Assembly (NCBI GenBank): GCA_024236055.1
Contig: JACKLF010000003.1
Location: forward strand, 372,001 to 436,000
Direction of reading: 5' to 3'
From: Alphaproteobacteria bacterium
Lineage (GTDB): Bacteria > Pseudomonadota > Alphaproteobacteria > Micropepsales > Micropepsaceae
DNA: 64,000 nucleotides
Part shown: positions 34,724 to 42,868 of the stretch, one piece after another
Layout: the number at the start of each line of letters is the position of its first letter
Numbering within the stretch: position 1 is the stretch's first letter
Position numbers and translations under genes: made by a program
Notes under the pieces: model-generated
The model's input: only the letters and a program-made list of their open reading frames with translations
Told to the model about the DNA's origin: nothing
Databases searched by the model: none

Positions 34724-35938
34724 GTGTTCCCCCCCCTGCTTCCCACCTATAACCGGACGGATATCGCCTTCGTCCGCGGCGAAGGTTCCTACCTTTTCGC
34801 CGAGGATGGGAAGCGATACCTGGACCTGGGGGCCGGCATCGCGGTCAACGCCTTTGGCAATGCCAATCCGCGCCTGCTCAAGGCGCTGACGGAGCAGGCG
34901 GGCAAGCTGTGGCACACCTCCAACCTCTACCGGGTGCCCGGCCAGGAAAGCCTGTCGAAGAAGCTGGTCGCCGCGACCTTCGCCGACACCGTGTTCTTCG
35001 TGAATTCGGGCACCGAGGCGATCGAGCTGGCGGTCAAGATGGCGCGCCGCCACCATTTCGTGAACGGCCAGCCGGATCGTTTCCGCATCGTCACCTTCGA
35101 TGGCGCCTTTCACGGCCGCACCTATGCCGCCATCAATGCCGGCGGCAATGAAAAGTATCTGGAGGGCTTTGGCCCGCGCATGGAAGGCTTCGACCAGCTC
35201 GCCCTGACGGGTGACGTGGCCGCCGACCTGGCGGCGGTCAAGGCGCTGGTCGGTCCGGCGACCGCCGCGATCCTGATCGAGCTGCTGCAGGGCGAAAGCG
35301 GCGTCAGGGTGATCGCGCCCGAACTGCTGCGCGCGCTGCGCAAGCTGTGCGACGAGACCGGCACGCTGCTGGTGCTGGACGAGATCCAGACCGGCATGGG
35401 CCGCACCGGCAAGCTGTTCGCCCATGAATGGCTGGGCATCACGCCCGACATCATGACGGTGGCCAAGGCCATCGGCGGCGGTTTTCCGCTGGGTGCGGTG
35501 CTGGCCACGGCGGACGCGGCCAACGGCATGACGGTGGGCACCCACGGCACCACCTATGGCGGCAACCCGCTGGCCATGGCGGTGGGCAACGAGGCGGTGG
35601 ACATGCTGCTGGAGCCGGGCTTCCTGGACCACGTCAACAAGGTTGCCGGCTTCCTGAACCAGCAGCTTGGCGCGCTGGTCGATGCCCATCCGGGCATCTT
35701 CTCGGGCGTGCGCGGCCAGGGGCTGATGCTGGGCCTGACCATGAAGGTGCCCAACACCGACTTCATCACCGCCGCGCGCGCGGCGGGCGTGATCGTGCTG
35801 CCGGCGGGCGACAATGTGGTGCGCCTGCTGCCGGCCCTGACCATCAGCGAGGACGAAGTGCGCGAGGCCATGGCGGGGCTGGACCGCGCCGCCGCCGCGC
35901 TGGAAAGCAAACCCGAACTGAAGGCGGCGGCCCAGTGA
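34724..35938 (+). CDS. argD: Acetylornithine/succinyldiaminopimelate aminotransferase
   Basis: ArgD is the PLP enzyme that makes N-acetylornithine and often also serves lysine synthesis. The 404-residue class III aminotransferase shows VFFVNSGTEAIELAVKMAR, the conserved FHGRTYAA segment, the Asp of VLDEIQTGMGRTGKLF and the PLP Lys in VAKAIGGGFPLGAVL. The start is a GTG at 34724 with AAGGAGA about 7 bp upstream; the N-terminus PLLPTYNRTDIAF is the family start. It is divergent from gcrA and is followed by argF, argE being nearby, so this is an arginine-synthesis cluster. Confidence 0.95.
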   Translation: MFPPLLPTYNRTDIAFVRGEGSYLFAEDGKRYLDLGAGIAVNAFGNANPRLLKALTEQAGKLWHTSNLYRVPGQESLSKKLVAATFADTVFFVNSGTEAIELAVKMARRHHFVNGQPDRFRIVTFDGAFHGRTYAAINAGGNEKYLEGFGPRMEGFDQLALTGDVAADLAAVKALVGPATAAILIELLQGESGVRVIAPELLRALRKLCDETGTLLVLDEIQTGMGRTGKLFAHEWLGITPDIMTVAKAIGGGFPLGAVLATADAANGMTVGTHGTTYGGNPLAMAVGNEAVDMLLEPGFLDHVNKVAGFLNQQLGALVDAHPGIFSGVRGQGLMLGLTMKVPNTDFITAARAAGVIVLPAGDNVVRLLPALTISEDEVREAMAGLDRAAAALESKPELKAAAQ

Positions 35939-35961
35939 ACGCGCCGCTTGGAAGTGAACCG

Positions 35962-36888
35962 ATGACCAACATGCCCAGACATTTTCTCGACCTGTGCGAT
36001 CACACCAGCCAGACTCTGCGGGCGATGATCGACGACGCCAAGAAGCGCAAGCTGGCCCGGCTGGGCCTGCCGCGCGGGGTGGCGGACGCCGATGCGCCGC
36101 TGGCCGGCAAGGTGCTGGCGATGATCTTCGACAAGCAGTCCACCCGCACCCGCATCAGCTTTGACGTGGGCGCCCGCCAGCTTGGCGGCACCACCCTGAT
36201 GCTGACCGGCGGCGAGATGCAGCTTGCGCGCGAGGAAACCATTGCCGACACCGCGCGGGTGATCTCGCGCTATGTCGATGCGGTGATGATCCGTCTTTTG
36301 GATCATGAAATGGTCGAGGACCTGGCCGCCAACGCCACCATCCCCGTCATCAACGGGCTGACCAAATGGTCCCATCCCTGCCAGGTGATGGCCGATGTGA
36401 TGACCTATGAGGAGCACAAGGGCGACATCAAGGGTGCCAAGGTCTGCTGGACCGGCGACGGCAACAATGTGCTGGCGTCCTGGGTGCATGCCGCGGTGCG
36501 CTTCGGCTTTACCCTGAACGTCGCCAGCCCCAAGGAACTGACCCTGGACGCCGAAGTGCGCGAATGGGCCGGGGACAGCGGGCTGGTGCATTTCACCACC
36601 GATGCGCGCGCCGCCGTGGAGGGTGCGGACTGTGTGGTGACCGATACCTGGGTGTCGATGGGCGACGACAATGCCACCAAGCGGCAGAACCTGCTCAAGC
36701 CCTATCAGGTCAATGCGGGGCTGATGAAGCTGGCCAAGAAGGACGCCATCTTCATGCACTGCCTGCCCGCTCATCGCGGCGACGAGGTGACCGACGAGGT
36801 GATCGACGGCCCGCAGTCGGTGGTGTTCGACGAGGCCGAAAATCGTCTGCACGCCCAGAAGGCGATCCTGGCCTGGTCGCTGGGCTGA
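35962..36888 (+). CDS. argF: Ornithine carbamoyltransferase
   Basis: ArgF joins ornithine and carbamoyl phosphate to citrulline. The 308-residue protein has the carbamoyl-phosphate motif KQSTRTRISFDVGA, the NGLTKWSHPCQVMAD segment, the ornithine-side DTWVSMGDD and the C-terminal MHCLPAHRGDEVTD with the active Cys. The ATG at 35962 gives standard length, with GGAAG upstream. A GTG at 35935, overlapping the argD stop, is an alternative that would add nine residues. It lies 23 bp after argD and 43 bp before hslO, as in many alphaproteobacteria. Confidence 0.96.
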   Translation: MTNMPRHFLDLCDHTSQTLRAMIDDAKKRKLARLGLPRGVADADAPLAGKVLAMIFDKQSTRTRISFDVGARQLGGTTLMLTGGEMQLAREETIADTARVISRYVDAVMIRLLDHEMVEDLAANATIPVINGLTKWSHPCQVMADVMTYEEHKGDIKGAKVCWTGDGNNVLASWVHAAVRFGFTLNVASPKELTLDAEVREWAGDSGLVHFTTDARAAVEGADCVVTDTWVSMGDDNATKRQNLLKPYQVNAGLMKLAKKDAIFMHCLPAHRGDEVTDEVIDGPQSVVFDEAENRLHAQKAILAWSLG

Positions 36889-36931
36889 AATGCCTCGTGA
36901 GTTGAAAATGCGTTCCTGACCGCCATATAGG

Positions 36932-37870
36932 ATGGTCATGCCTGACAAACGCCCCGATCCGTCGCCCTATGGCGATTTCGTCCTGCCGTTCGACCTGCCC
37001 AAGCTGGGGGTGCGCGGCCGCCTGGTGCGGCTGGACAGCGCCAGCAGCCGCGCGCTGTCCGCCCATCTGCTGCCGGAGGAAGCCGCGCGGGTGACCGGCG
37101 AGATGGTGGCGCTGAGCGCCATTCTGGGCTCGGCGCTCAAGCTGGACGGGCGGCTGACCATCCAGACCAAGGGCGACGGGCCGCTGGACCTGATCACCGC
37201 CGACTATTACGGGGCCGAGGCCGACAGGGGCCGCGGCGTGCGCGGCTTTGCGCGGCTGGACATGGACCGCTTCGCGGGGCTGGAAGACAAGAGCTTCGCT
37301 CGCCTGGCGGGCACGGGCGCGCTGGCCATCACCATCGAGCCCCGGCGCGGCGCCAACACCTATCAGGGCATCACCGAACTGGCGGAGGAGGGGCTGGCCG
37401 CATCGGCGGAGGCTTACTTCACCCAGTCCGAACAGTTGCCCACCGCGATCCGGCTGGCGGCCGCGCCGCTTTACCTGCCGGGCGATCCGATGCCGCACTG
37501 GCGTGCCGGCGGCATGATGCTGCAGATGACGCCGAACGAGGCGACGCGCGAGGCCGAGGACGGCGAGCTGTCAGACGACTGGGAGCGGCTGTCGCTGTTG
37601 CTGGGCACGGTGGAGGATCTGGAGCTGGTCGATACCAGCCTGGCGCCCGAGACGCTGTTGTGGCGGCTGTTCCATGAGGACGAGGTGCGGGTGCAGCCGG
37701 CCGAGCCGGTGGCCTTCCGCTGCGATTGCGACGCCGATCGCATTGCGGGCGTGCTGAAAAGCTATTCGGCGGAAGACCGCGCCGGGCTGGCCGACGATGA
37801 CGGCGTCATCCGTGCCAAGTGCGAATTCTGCGGCACGGTCCATGAGATCGGGCCCGCAGCGCTGGCCTGA
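36932..37870 (+). CDS. hslO: Redox-regulated chaperone Hsp33
   Basis: Hsp33 is a holdase that is activated by oxidation. The 312-residue protein carries the C-terminal zinc-binding cysteines as CDCDAD and then KCEFCGTVHE, giving the two-pair zinc centre whose oxidation turns it on. The N-terminal domain has YHGRT-free Hsp33 features such as LGSALKLDGRLTIQTKGDGP and IGITELAEEG-like IEPRRGANTYQGI. The start is at 36932 or at the ATG two codons later. It follows argF closely and probably shares its transcript. Confidence 0.93.
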   Translation: MVMPDKRPDPSPYGDFVLPFDLPKLGVRGRLVRLDSASSRALSAHLLPEEAARVTGEMVALSAILGSALKLDGRLTIQTKGDGPLDLITADYYGAEADRGRGVRGFARLDMDRFAGLEDKSFARLAGTGALAITIEPRRGANTYQGITELAEEGLAASAEAYFTQSEQLPTAIRLAAAPLYLPGDPMPHWRAGGMMLQMTPNEATREAEDGELSDDWERLSLLLGTVEDLELVDTSLAPETLLWRLFHEDEVRVQPAEPVAFRCDCDADRIAGVLKSYSAEDRAGLADDDGVIRAKCEFCGTVHEIGPAALA

Positions 37871-37872
37871 GA

Positions 37873-39024
37873 TCAGGCGCTGGCTTTCGCAATCACCTTG
37901 CGCAGGAACGCCTCGCACGCTTCCAGTTCGCTGAGCGCGCAGAATTCGTCGGGCCGGTGCGCCTGTTCGATGGAGCCGGGACCGCAGATCACCGCCGGGA
38001 TGCCGCTGTTCTGGAAGTGCCCGGCCTCGGTGCCATAGGCCACCGCTTCGGTCTGGTTGGCGCCGGTCAGTTCGCGCGCCAGCGCGATGGCCGGGGATTC
38101 TTCGTCCATCACCAGCCCCGGATAATGGGCATGCAGCGCGGTGTCGAAGCGCGCCTCGGCGGCGCGGGCACGGTATTTGGGCAGCACCTCGGCTTCGGCG
38201 CGCGCCTTCACCCGCTCCACGATCCTGGCCGGGTCGCGGTCGGGCAGGAAGCGGTATTCCCAGGTGATCTCGGCCTCTTTCGCCAGGATGTTCACGGCGG
38301 TGCCACCATGCACCACGGTCGCCTGCACGGTGGTCCAGGGCGGATCGAAGCGAAGGTCGCGGTCGGCGCGCAGCTCCTCCTGCACGCTTTCCAGCAGCGC
38401 CATGAATTCGCCGGCCATCATCACCGCGTTGGCGCCCCTGTCGGGCTGGCTGGAATGGCCCTCGCGCCCACAGCAGCGGGTGACCAGCTTGGCGCCGCCC
38501 TTGTGCGCGCCCACCAGGTGCATCAGCGTCGGCTCGCCGATGATCGCCAGCGCCGGCCTGATGCCCTGTGCTTTCAGGTCTGCCAGCAGGCCGCCGACAC
38601 CGGCACAGCCCACCTCCTCGTCATAGGACAGGGCGAAGTGGATTGGCTTGTTCAGCTTTGCCTGGGCCATGACCGGCGCCAATGCCAGCGCGGTGCCGAC
38701 AAAGCCCTTCATGTCACAGGCGCCGCGGCCATACAGCAGCCCATCGCGGACTTCCGGCTTGAAGGGATCGGACGACCAGTCCTGCCCGTCCACCGGCACG
38801 ACGTCGGTATGGCCTGACAATACATAGCCGCCATCGCCATCTGGCCCGATGGTGGCGAACAGGTTGGCTTTCTTGCCGGTGGGATCGAAGGTGCGGCGGC
38901 AGCGCGCGCCCGCCTTCTTCAGAAGGTCCTCGGCATAGTCGATCAGCGCGAGGTTGGAATCGCGGCTGGTGGTGTCGAAGGCGATCAGCGCCTTGACCAG
39001 ATCGAGCGCCCCACCATTGCTCAT
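37873..39024 (-). CDS. argE: Acetylornithine deacetylase
   Basis: ArgE removes the acetyl group from N-acetylornithine, giving ornithine for ArgF. The 383-residue M20 metallopeptidase shows the zinc ligands in VLSGHTDVVPVDGQDW (His), GRGACDMKGF (Asp), LSYDEEVGCAGV (Glu) and IIGEPTLMHLVGAHKGG. A dimerisation domain is inserted after about residue 180. DapE is the alternative, but the length and neighbourhood of argD and argF favour ArgE. Its start overlaps the folE stop (ATGA) and it converges on hslO with only 2 bp between. Confidence 0.92.
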   Translation of the reverse strand: MSNGGALDLVKALIAFDTTSRDSNLALIDYAEDLLKKAGARCRRTFDPTGKKANLFATIGPDGDGGYVLSGHTDVVPVDGQDWSSDPFKPEVRDGLLYGRGACDMKGFVGTALALAPVMAQAKLNKPIHFALSYDEEVGCAGVGGLLADLKAQGIRPALAIIGEPTLMHLVGAHKGGAKLVTRCCGREGHSSQPDRGANAVMMAGEFMALLESVQEELRADRDLRFDPPWTTVQATVVHGGTAVNILAKEAEITWEYRFLPDRDPARIVERVKARAEAEVLPKYRARAAEARFDTALHAHYPGLVMDEESPAIALARELTGANQTEAVAYGTEAGHFQNSGIPAVICGPGSIEQAHRPDEFCALSELEACEAFLRKVIAKASA

Positions 39025-39611
39025 CGGTCTGCGCGGCTCGCCGGGTTGCCGATGATGTCCAGGAACTCGCGCCGCGTGTCGGAATTCCTGCGGAAGTCCC
39101 CCAGCATGGTGCTGGTCACCATGGTCACGCCGGTCTTGTGCACCCCGCGCGTGGTCATGCACTGGTGCGCCGCCTCGATCACCACGGCGACGCCCTTGGG
39201 CTCCAGCACCTTCTGGATGCAGTTGGCGATCTGGGCGTTCATCTTTTCCTGCACCTGCAGGCGGCGGGCATAGGCTTCCACCACCCGCGCCAGCTTGGAG
39301 ATGCCAACCACCCGGTGGGTGGGCAGATAGCCGACATGGGCGCGCCCGATGATCGGGGCCAGGTGGTGTTCGCAATGGCTCTCGAAGCGGATGTCCTTCA
39401 GGATGACCATGTCGTCATAGCCTTCGATCTCCTCGAAGGTGCGGGTCAGGTATTCCTCGGGGTCCTGGCCATAGCCGCTGAACCAGTCCTCGAAGGCGCG
39501 GGCGACGCGGGCAGGGGTGTCGCGCAATCCCTCGCGTTCGGGATTGTCGCCGGCCCAGCGCAAAAGCGTATGGACGGCCTTTTCGGCCTCGTCGCGTGTC
39601 GGTCTTGTCAT
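39021..39611 (-). CDS. folE: GTP cyclohydrolase I
   Basis: FolE converts GTP to dihydroneopterin triphosphate, the first step of folate synthesis. The 196-residue protein has the zinc site in ESHCEHHLAPIIGRAHVGY and the paired Cys in AHQCMTTRGVHKTG, with the substrate-binding LARVVEAYARRLQVQE. The length and active-site sequence are those of the prokaryotic type I enzyme. The ATG at 39611 fits. The gene overlaps the argE start by 4 bp, so folE-argE are translationally coupled although their pathways differ. Confidence 0.96.
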   Translation of the reverse strand: MTRPTRDEAEKAVHTLLRWAGDNPEREGLRDTPARVARAFEDWFSGYGQDPEEYLTRTFEEIEGYDDMVILKDIRFESHCEHHLAPIIGRAHVGYLPTHRVVGISKLARVVEAYARRLQVQEKMNAQIANCIQKVLEPKGVAVVIEAAHQCMTTRGVHKTGVTMVTSTMLGDFRRNSDTRREFLDIIGNPASRADR

Positions 39612-39692
39612 GGAAAAAGTTTCGCCCGCCCCGGTGACGGTTGCAACCTTGCCGGTGCCATGGGCTTTTTGAGGGCCAGGGCTTTGGCGGGG

Positions 39693-40085
39693 TTAGTGGA
39701 TCTGCCGCTGCTCGTAGGGGCTTTCCAGCAGGAAGACGGGGATTTCCGCCTCGAAGCTTTCGCCCGACGCGCTCATCATCTGGTAGCGGCCCTGCATGGT
39801 GCCCGACGCCGTCTCCAGCGGGCAGCCGCTGGTGTACTGGAATTTCTCGCCCGGCGCGATCACGGGCTGGGCGCCGACCACGCCGGGCCCGCGCACTTCC
39901 TCGCTGCGGCCGGTCGCGTCCACGATGTTCCAATAGCGCGACAGAAGCTGGACCGGTTCGGGCCCGCGATTTTCGATCGTGACCGTATAGGCCCAGACGT
40001 AGCGGTCGTCGTCCGGGTCCGACTGGTCGTCCAGGTAAGTCGGCTTGACCGCCACCCGGATGCGCTTGGTTTCCTGCTCGTACAT
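39693..40085 (-). CDS. apaG: ApaG (Co2+/Mg2+ efflux-associated) protein
   Basis: ApaG is a small fibronectin-III-like protein linked to metal tolerance and diadenosine tetraphosphate metabolism. The 130-residue protein contains RYVWAYTVTIENRGPEPVQLLSR, then VRGPGVVGAQPVIAPGE and YTSGCPLETASGTMQG, the core of the family. The ATG at 40085 gives standard length; the frame is open to 40220 in sequence with no family match. It is followed on the same strand by folE and preceded by the OsmC gene, and metZ lies two genes upstream, an order common in alphaproteobacteria. Confidence 0.93.
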   Translation of the reverse strand: MYEQETKRIRVAVKPTYLDDQSDPDDDRYVWAYTVTIENRGPEPVQLLSRYWNIVDATGRSEEVRGPGVVGAQPVIAPGEKFQYTSGCPLETASGTMQGRYQMMSASGESFEAEIPVFLLESPYEQRQIH

Positions 40086-40149
40086 GATGGGATTATCGGT
40101 TGGGGGCCCTGCGGCAGGCAAGGGCGTTTTGGTCGCGGGGCGCTTAACT

Positions 40150-40611
40150 TTAATAAGCCTGGGGAACCGGCTCGACCCGCACATCGGTCCTGACCGAATT
40201 GGCGATGAAGCAGGCGTCATGCGCCAAATGGTGGATATGGCTGACGGTTTCGGCGTCGGGTGCGCCCTCGAAACTGACCTCGGGACGAAGGATCACGCGG
40301 GAAACCCAGAAGCGGCCCGGCCTGCCGCCGTCATTTTCCAGAAAGCCCACCGCATGGTCCCGGTAAGCCCGGACCGTGACGCGCTTCTTGGCGGCGATGG
40401 CCAGGAAACTGAGCATGTGACAGGAGGACAGGGACGCCACCAGCAGGTCCTCGGGATCGGGCTGGGCGGCATCGCCGCGAAAGGCCGACGCCGCCGACAG
40501 CGTCACGGTCACGCCGTCCTTGAAGGTGACGCGGTGGTTGCGCGGATAGGCGTCATAGGTGAAGGGCGCGCCGTCCAGTGACCAGTCCAGATGGATATGG
40601 TGTTCGCCCAT
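40150..40611 (-). CDS. OsmC family peroxidase-like protein
   Basis: This 153-residue protein belongs to the OsmC/Ohr family, which reduces organic hydroperoxides. The first catalytic Cys lies in ASLSSCHMLSFLAIA and the second in HLAHDACFIANSVRT, with the N-terminal AQPDPEDLLVASL. The family typically acts as a homodimer with a lipoyl-dependent reductant. The gene overlaps none of its neighbours but follows metZ by 6 bp on the same strand, so it is likely co-transcribed with it. Confidence 0.88.
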   Translation of the reverse strand: MGEHHIHLDWSLDGAPFTYDAYPRNHRVTFKDGVTVTLSAASAFRGDAAQPDPEDLLVASLSSCHMLSFLAIAAKKRVTVRAYRDHAVGFLENDGGRPGRFWVSRVILRPEVSFEGAPDAETVSHIHHLAHDACFIANSVRTDVRVEPVPQAY

Positions 40612-40617
40612 GGGCCT

Positions 40618-41811
40618 TCAGGCGACCTTCAGCGCCTGCTCCAGGTCTTCGCAAAGGTCTTCGGGGTCTTCCAGGCCCACCGACAGGCGCACCAGCCCGC
40701 TGGTGACGCCGCCCGCGGCGCGGGCCTCCGGCGTCATCTTCTGGTGGGTGGTGGTTTCGGGATGGGTGAACAGGCTCTTGGAGTCGCCCAGATTGTTGGA
40801 GATGTCGATCAGCTCCAGCGCATTGGCGCATTTGAACACCGCGCTCTTGCCGCCCTCGATCTCGAAGCTGACCACGCCGCCGCCGCCGTCCATCTGGGCG
40901 CGGGCCAGATTGTGCTGGGGGTGGTCGGCGCGGAAGGGATAGAGCACGCGTGTCACCTTCTTGTGGCCGGCCAGGAATTCGGCGACCCGCGCGGCATTAT
41001 CGCAATGCTGCTTCATGCGCAGCTCCAGCGTCTCCAGGCTCTTCAGATGCAGCCAGGCATTGAAGGGGCTGATCGCCGGGCCGGTATTGCGCAGGAACTG
41101 CTGGAGGTTTTCCTCGAGGAAATCGGGGTGGCACAGGATCGCCCCGCCCAGCGCGCGGCCCTGGCCGTCGATGAACTTGGTGGAGGAATGGACCACGATA
41201 TGCGCGCCATGCTCCATCGGCCGCTGCAGGGCCGGGCTGGCAAAGGCATTGTCCACGATCAGCCGCGCGCCGCCGTCTTCGGCGATCTTCGCCACCGCCG
41301 CGATGTCGACGATGGACAGGGTGGGATTGGACGGCGTCTCGATGAACAGCAGTTTCGTGGCCGGGCGCATCGCCGCCTTCCAGGCGTCCAGGTCGCTGCC
41401 TTCGACAAAGGTGCACGCGATGCCGAAGCGCGGCAGCACCGTCTCGATCACATAGCGGCAGGAGCCGAACAGCGCATTGGCCGCCACCACATGGTCGCCG
41501 GTCTTCAGACCCGCCAGGAACACCGCAGTCACCGCCGCCATGCCGGTGGCGGTGGCGCGCGCCAGGGGGGCGCCTTCCAGCTGGGCCAGCCGTTCCTCGA
41601 ACATGGTGACGGTGGGATTGGCCAGCCGCGAATACTGATAGCCGGGGCTTTCGCCCTTGAAGCGGGCCTCGGCCTCGTCGGCGGTCTCATAGGCATAGCC
41701 GGCGGTGAAGATCAGCGGTTCGCAGGTCTCCTGGAAGCCGGTGCGGACCTGCCCGCCGCGCACCGCCTGGGTGCGCCTGCGCCAATTGCCGGGTTTCTTG
41801 TTCGTCGCCAT
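40618..41811 (-). CDS. metZ: O-succinylhomoserine sulfhydrylase
   Basis: MetZ makes homocysteine directly from O-succinylhomoserine and sulfide, the alphaproteobacterial route to methionine. The 397-residue protein belongs to the Cys/Met PLP family: GYQYSRLANPTVTMFEERLA, LLFIETPSNPTLSIVDI, the PLP lysine in VHSSTKFIDGQGRALGG, and PETTTHQKMTPEARA. The ATG at 41811 fits the family. Upstream on the minus strand is a GC hairpin (41833-41859), but I find no SAM riboswitch. MetZ rather than MetB is chosen because of the neighbourhood (apaG) and the WRRRTQAVRGG N-terminus. Confidence 0.93.
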   Translation of the reverse strand: MATNKKPGNWRRRTQAVRGGQVRTGFQETCEPLIFTAGYAYETADEAEARFKGESPGYQYSRLANPTVTMFEERLAQLEGAPLARATATGMAAVTAVFLAGLKTGDHVVAANALFGSCRYVIETVLPRFGIACTFVEGSDLDAWKAAMRPATKLLFIETPSNPTLSIVDIAAVAKIAEDGGARLIVDNAFASPALQRPMEHGAHIVVHSSTKFIDGQGRALGGAILCHPDFLEENLQQFLRNTGPAISPFNAWLHLKSLETLELRMKQHCDNAARVAEFLAGHKKVTRVLYPFRADHPQHNLARAQMDGGGGVVSFEIEGGKSAVFKCANALELIDISNNLGDSKSLFTHPETTTHQKMTPEARAAGGVTSGLVRLSVGLEDPEDLCEDLEQALKVA

Positions 41812-41918
41812 GATCGTGTCCCGGGTCCTGTCCCGCGCTGCCGCAGGGTTGTTGCGCGGTTGCCGCCCCCCGGTCAAGAACATAAGGTTTATGCGGGATT
41901 CGCAGGGTTGGAGTGCCG

Positions 41919-42011
41919 ATGAAGCGCCTTTTCCTGCTTCGTTGTGCCCGGAGCGTCGGCGTGAGCCGGAGCGACCAGAAAAACTGTGGCCACGCGGCGG
42001 GGAGCCTCTGA
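41919..42011 (+). CDS. Upstream mini-ORF that copies the sixA start
   Basis: This 30-residue ORF begins MKRLFLLRCA, almost the same as the SixA start MKRLFLFRHA, and continues ARSVGVSRSDQKN to a TGA one base before the sixA ATG. GGAG lies 7 bp before its ATG, and GGGGAG within its end serves sixA. The nucleotides of the ten-codon copy match the sixA start at 22 of 30 positions. The layout suggests either translational coupling or the residue of an insertion that duplicated the start. A matching ORF precedes the SDR gene. Whether the peptide is made is unknown. Confidence 0.5.
   Translation: MKRLFLLRCARSVGVSRSDQKNCGHAAGSL
41950..41978 (+). repeat. 29-nt core of the start-duplicating element, copy A
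   Basis: The core runs from GGAGCG to GACCAG and shows GAGCG as a direct repeat at both sides of a CGGC...GCCGG stem. It matches the core at 44518-44546 at 27 of 29 positions, on the opposite strand. In both places it encodes ARS-G-SRSDQ in the mini-ORF frame. Confidence 0.7.
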
Positions 42012-42012
42012 G

Positions 42013-42531
42013 ATGAAGCGGCTTTTTCTGTTCCGCCACGCCAAAGCGGTCCCCCCCGACGGGGGCACCGAGGATTTCGACCGCACCCTGATGCTGTCGG
42101 GCATGCAGGACGGGTCGGCCATGGCCCGCTATATCCGCAAGAACGATTACGATATCGGCCTGATCCTGTGTTCGGCCGCCGCCCGCACCACCCAGACCGC
42201 CGAGCTGCTGCTGCAGGAGGTGGAGGCGCCGATCGAGTATCGCGACAATCTCTACCTGGCCCCGGCTGCCCGGCTGGTCGCCGCGGTGCGCGGCGCGCCC
42301 GTCGCCGTCTCCAGCCTGATGCTGGTGGGCCACAATCCAGGCATGGAGGAGTGCGCGGCGCTGCTGGCGCGCGAGCCGCTCAAGCGCAAGGAACGCTCCC
42401 GCTATGCGGCGCTGGAGGAGAAGTTTCCCACCGCCGCCCTGGCGGTGCTGGACTTCGATGTCGGCCGCTGGCGCGATGTGCGCGAAGGGGATGGCAAGCT
42501 GGCCGATTTCGTGCGGCCCCGGGACCTCTAG
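42013..42531 (+). CDS. sixA: SixA-type phosphohistidine phosphatase
   Basis: SixA removes phosphate from phosphohistidine on proteins such as phosphotransferase or histidine-kinase components. The 172-residue protein is of the histidine phosphatase (RHG) superfamily: catalytic His9 in LFLFRHAKA, the CSAAARTTQTAELLL segment with Arg, and the second His in LMLVGHNPGMEECA. It has no signal peptide and is cytoplasmic. GGGGAG lies 8 bp before the ATG at 42013. The gene is preceded by a mini-ORF that copies its start, and its stop region is also tandemly duplicated (42522-42553). Confidence 0.88.
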   Translation: MKRLFLFRHAKAVPPDGGTEDFDRTLMLSGMQDGSAMARYIRKNDYDIGLILCSAAARTTQTAELLLQEVEAPIEYRDNLYLAPAARLVAAVRGAPVAVSSLMLVGHNPGMEECAALLAREPLKRKERSRYAALEEKFPTAALAVLDFDVGRWRDVREGDGKLADFVRPRDL

Positions 42532-42553
42532 TTTCAAGGACCTCTGATTTCAG
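42522..42553 (+). repeat. 16-bp tandem duplication at the sixA 3' end
   Basis: The block GGACCTCTAGTTTCAA (42522-42537), which includes the sixA stop codon, is followed directly by GGACCTCTGATTTCAG (42538-42553), matching at 13 of 16 positions. The duplication was probably by slippage. The first copy's GGACCTC can also pair with GAGGTTCC downstream. Confidence 0.6.
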
Positions 42554-42657
42554 GAATATATGAGGTTCCGGAATCCCGGATGCTTTTCATAATCCTTGAA
42601 GCAAATCGCCGCGCCGTCTCAAACCCTTGCTTTGCGAATTTCCGGCACGCTGTGGCC

Positions 42658-42855
42658 ATGGGCCAAGGCGAGCTTGTCGAAAAGCGGCTGTTGTGCCGCA
42701 AGTGCCTGAAGACCGGCACGGCGATCTGGGAAGACGTGTCGGGACGGCGCGTGCTGTTGTCGCTGAGCCATGGCTTTCACCGCCGCGCGCGCCTGCCGCT
42801 CGACCTGCCGCCCGACATTGTCTGCGACTGCGGCACGGTGCAGGCCCACCATTAG
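42658..42855 (+). CDS. Small CxxC protein, zinc-ribbon-like
   Basis: This 65-residue protein has two Cys pairs, LLCRKCLKTG and IVCDCGTVQ, that could bind one zinc, with a basic centre (LSLSHGFHRRARLPL). No ribosome-binding or membrane segment is evident. The ATG at 42658 is the first start that gives a coherent soluble protein; the frame is open to 42580. Codon use resembles its neighbours. I do not recognise a family. Confidence 0.5.
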   Translation: MGQGELVEKRLLCRKCLKTGTAIWEDVSGRRVLLSLSHGFHRRARLPLDLPPDIVCDCGTVQAHH

Positions 42856-42868
42856 GGCGAATGTCAGG

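Noticed and set aside
41812..41918. Possible SAM riboswitch upstream of metZ
   Set aside because: The leader contains a GC hairpin (41833-41859) but no pseudoknot or conserved core of SAM-II or other SAM classes that I can recognise.
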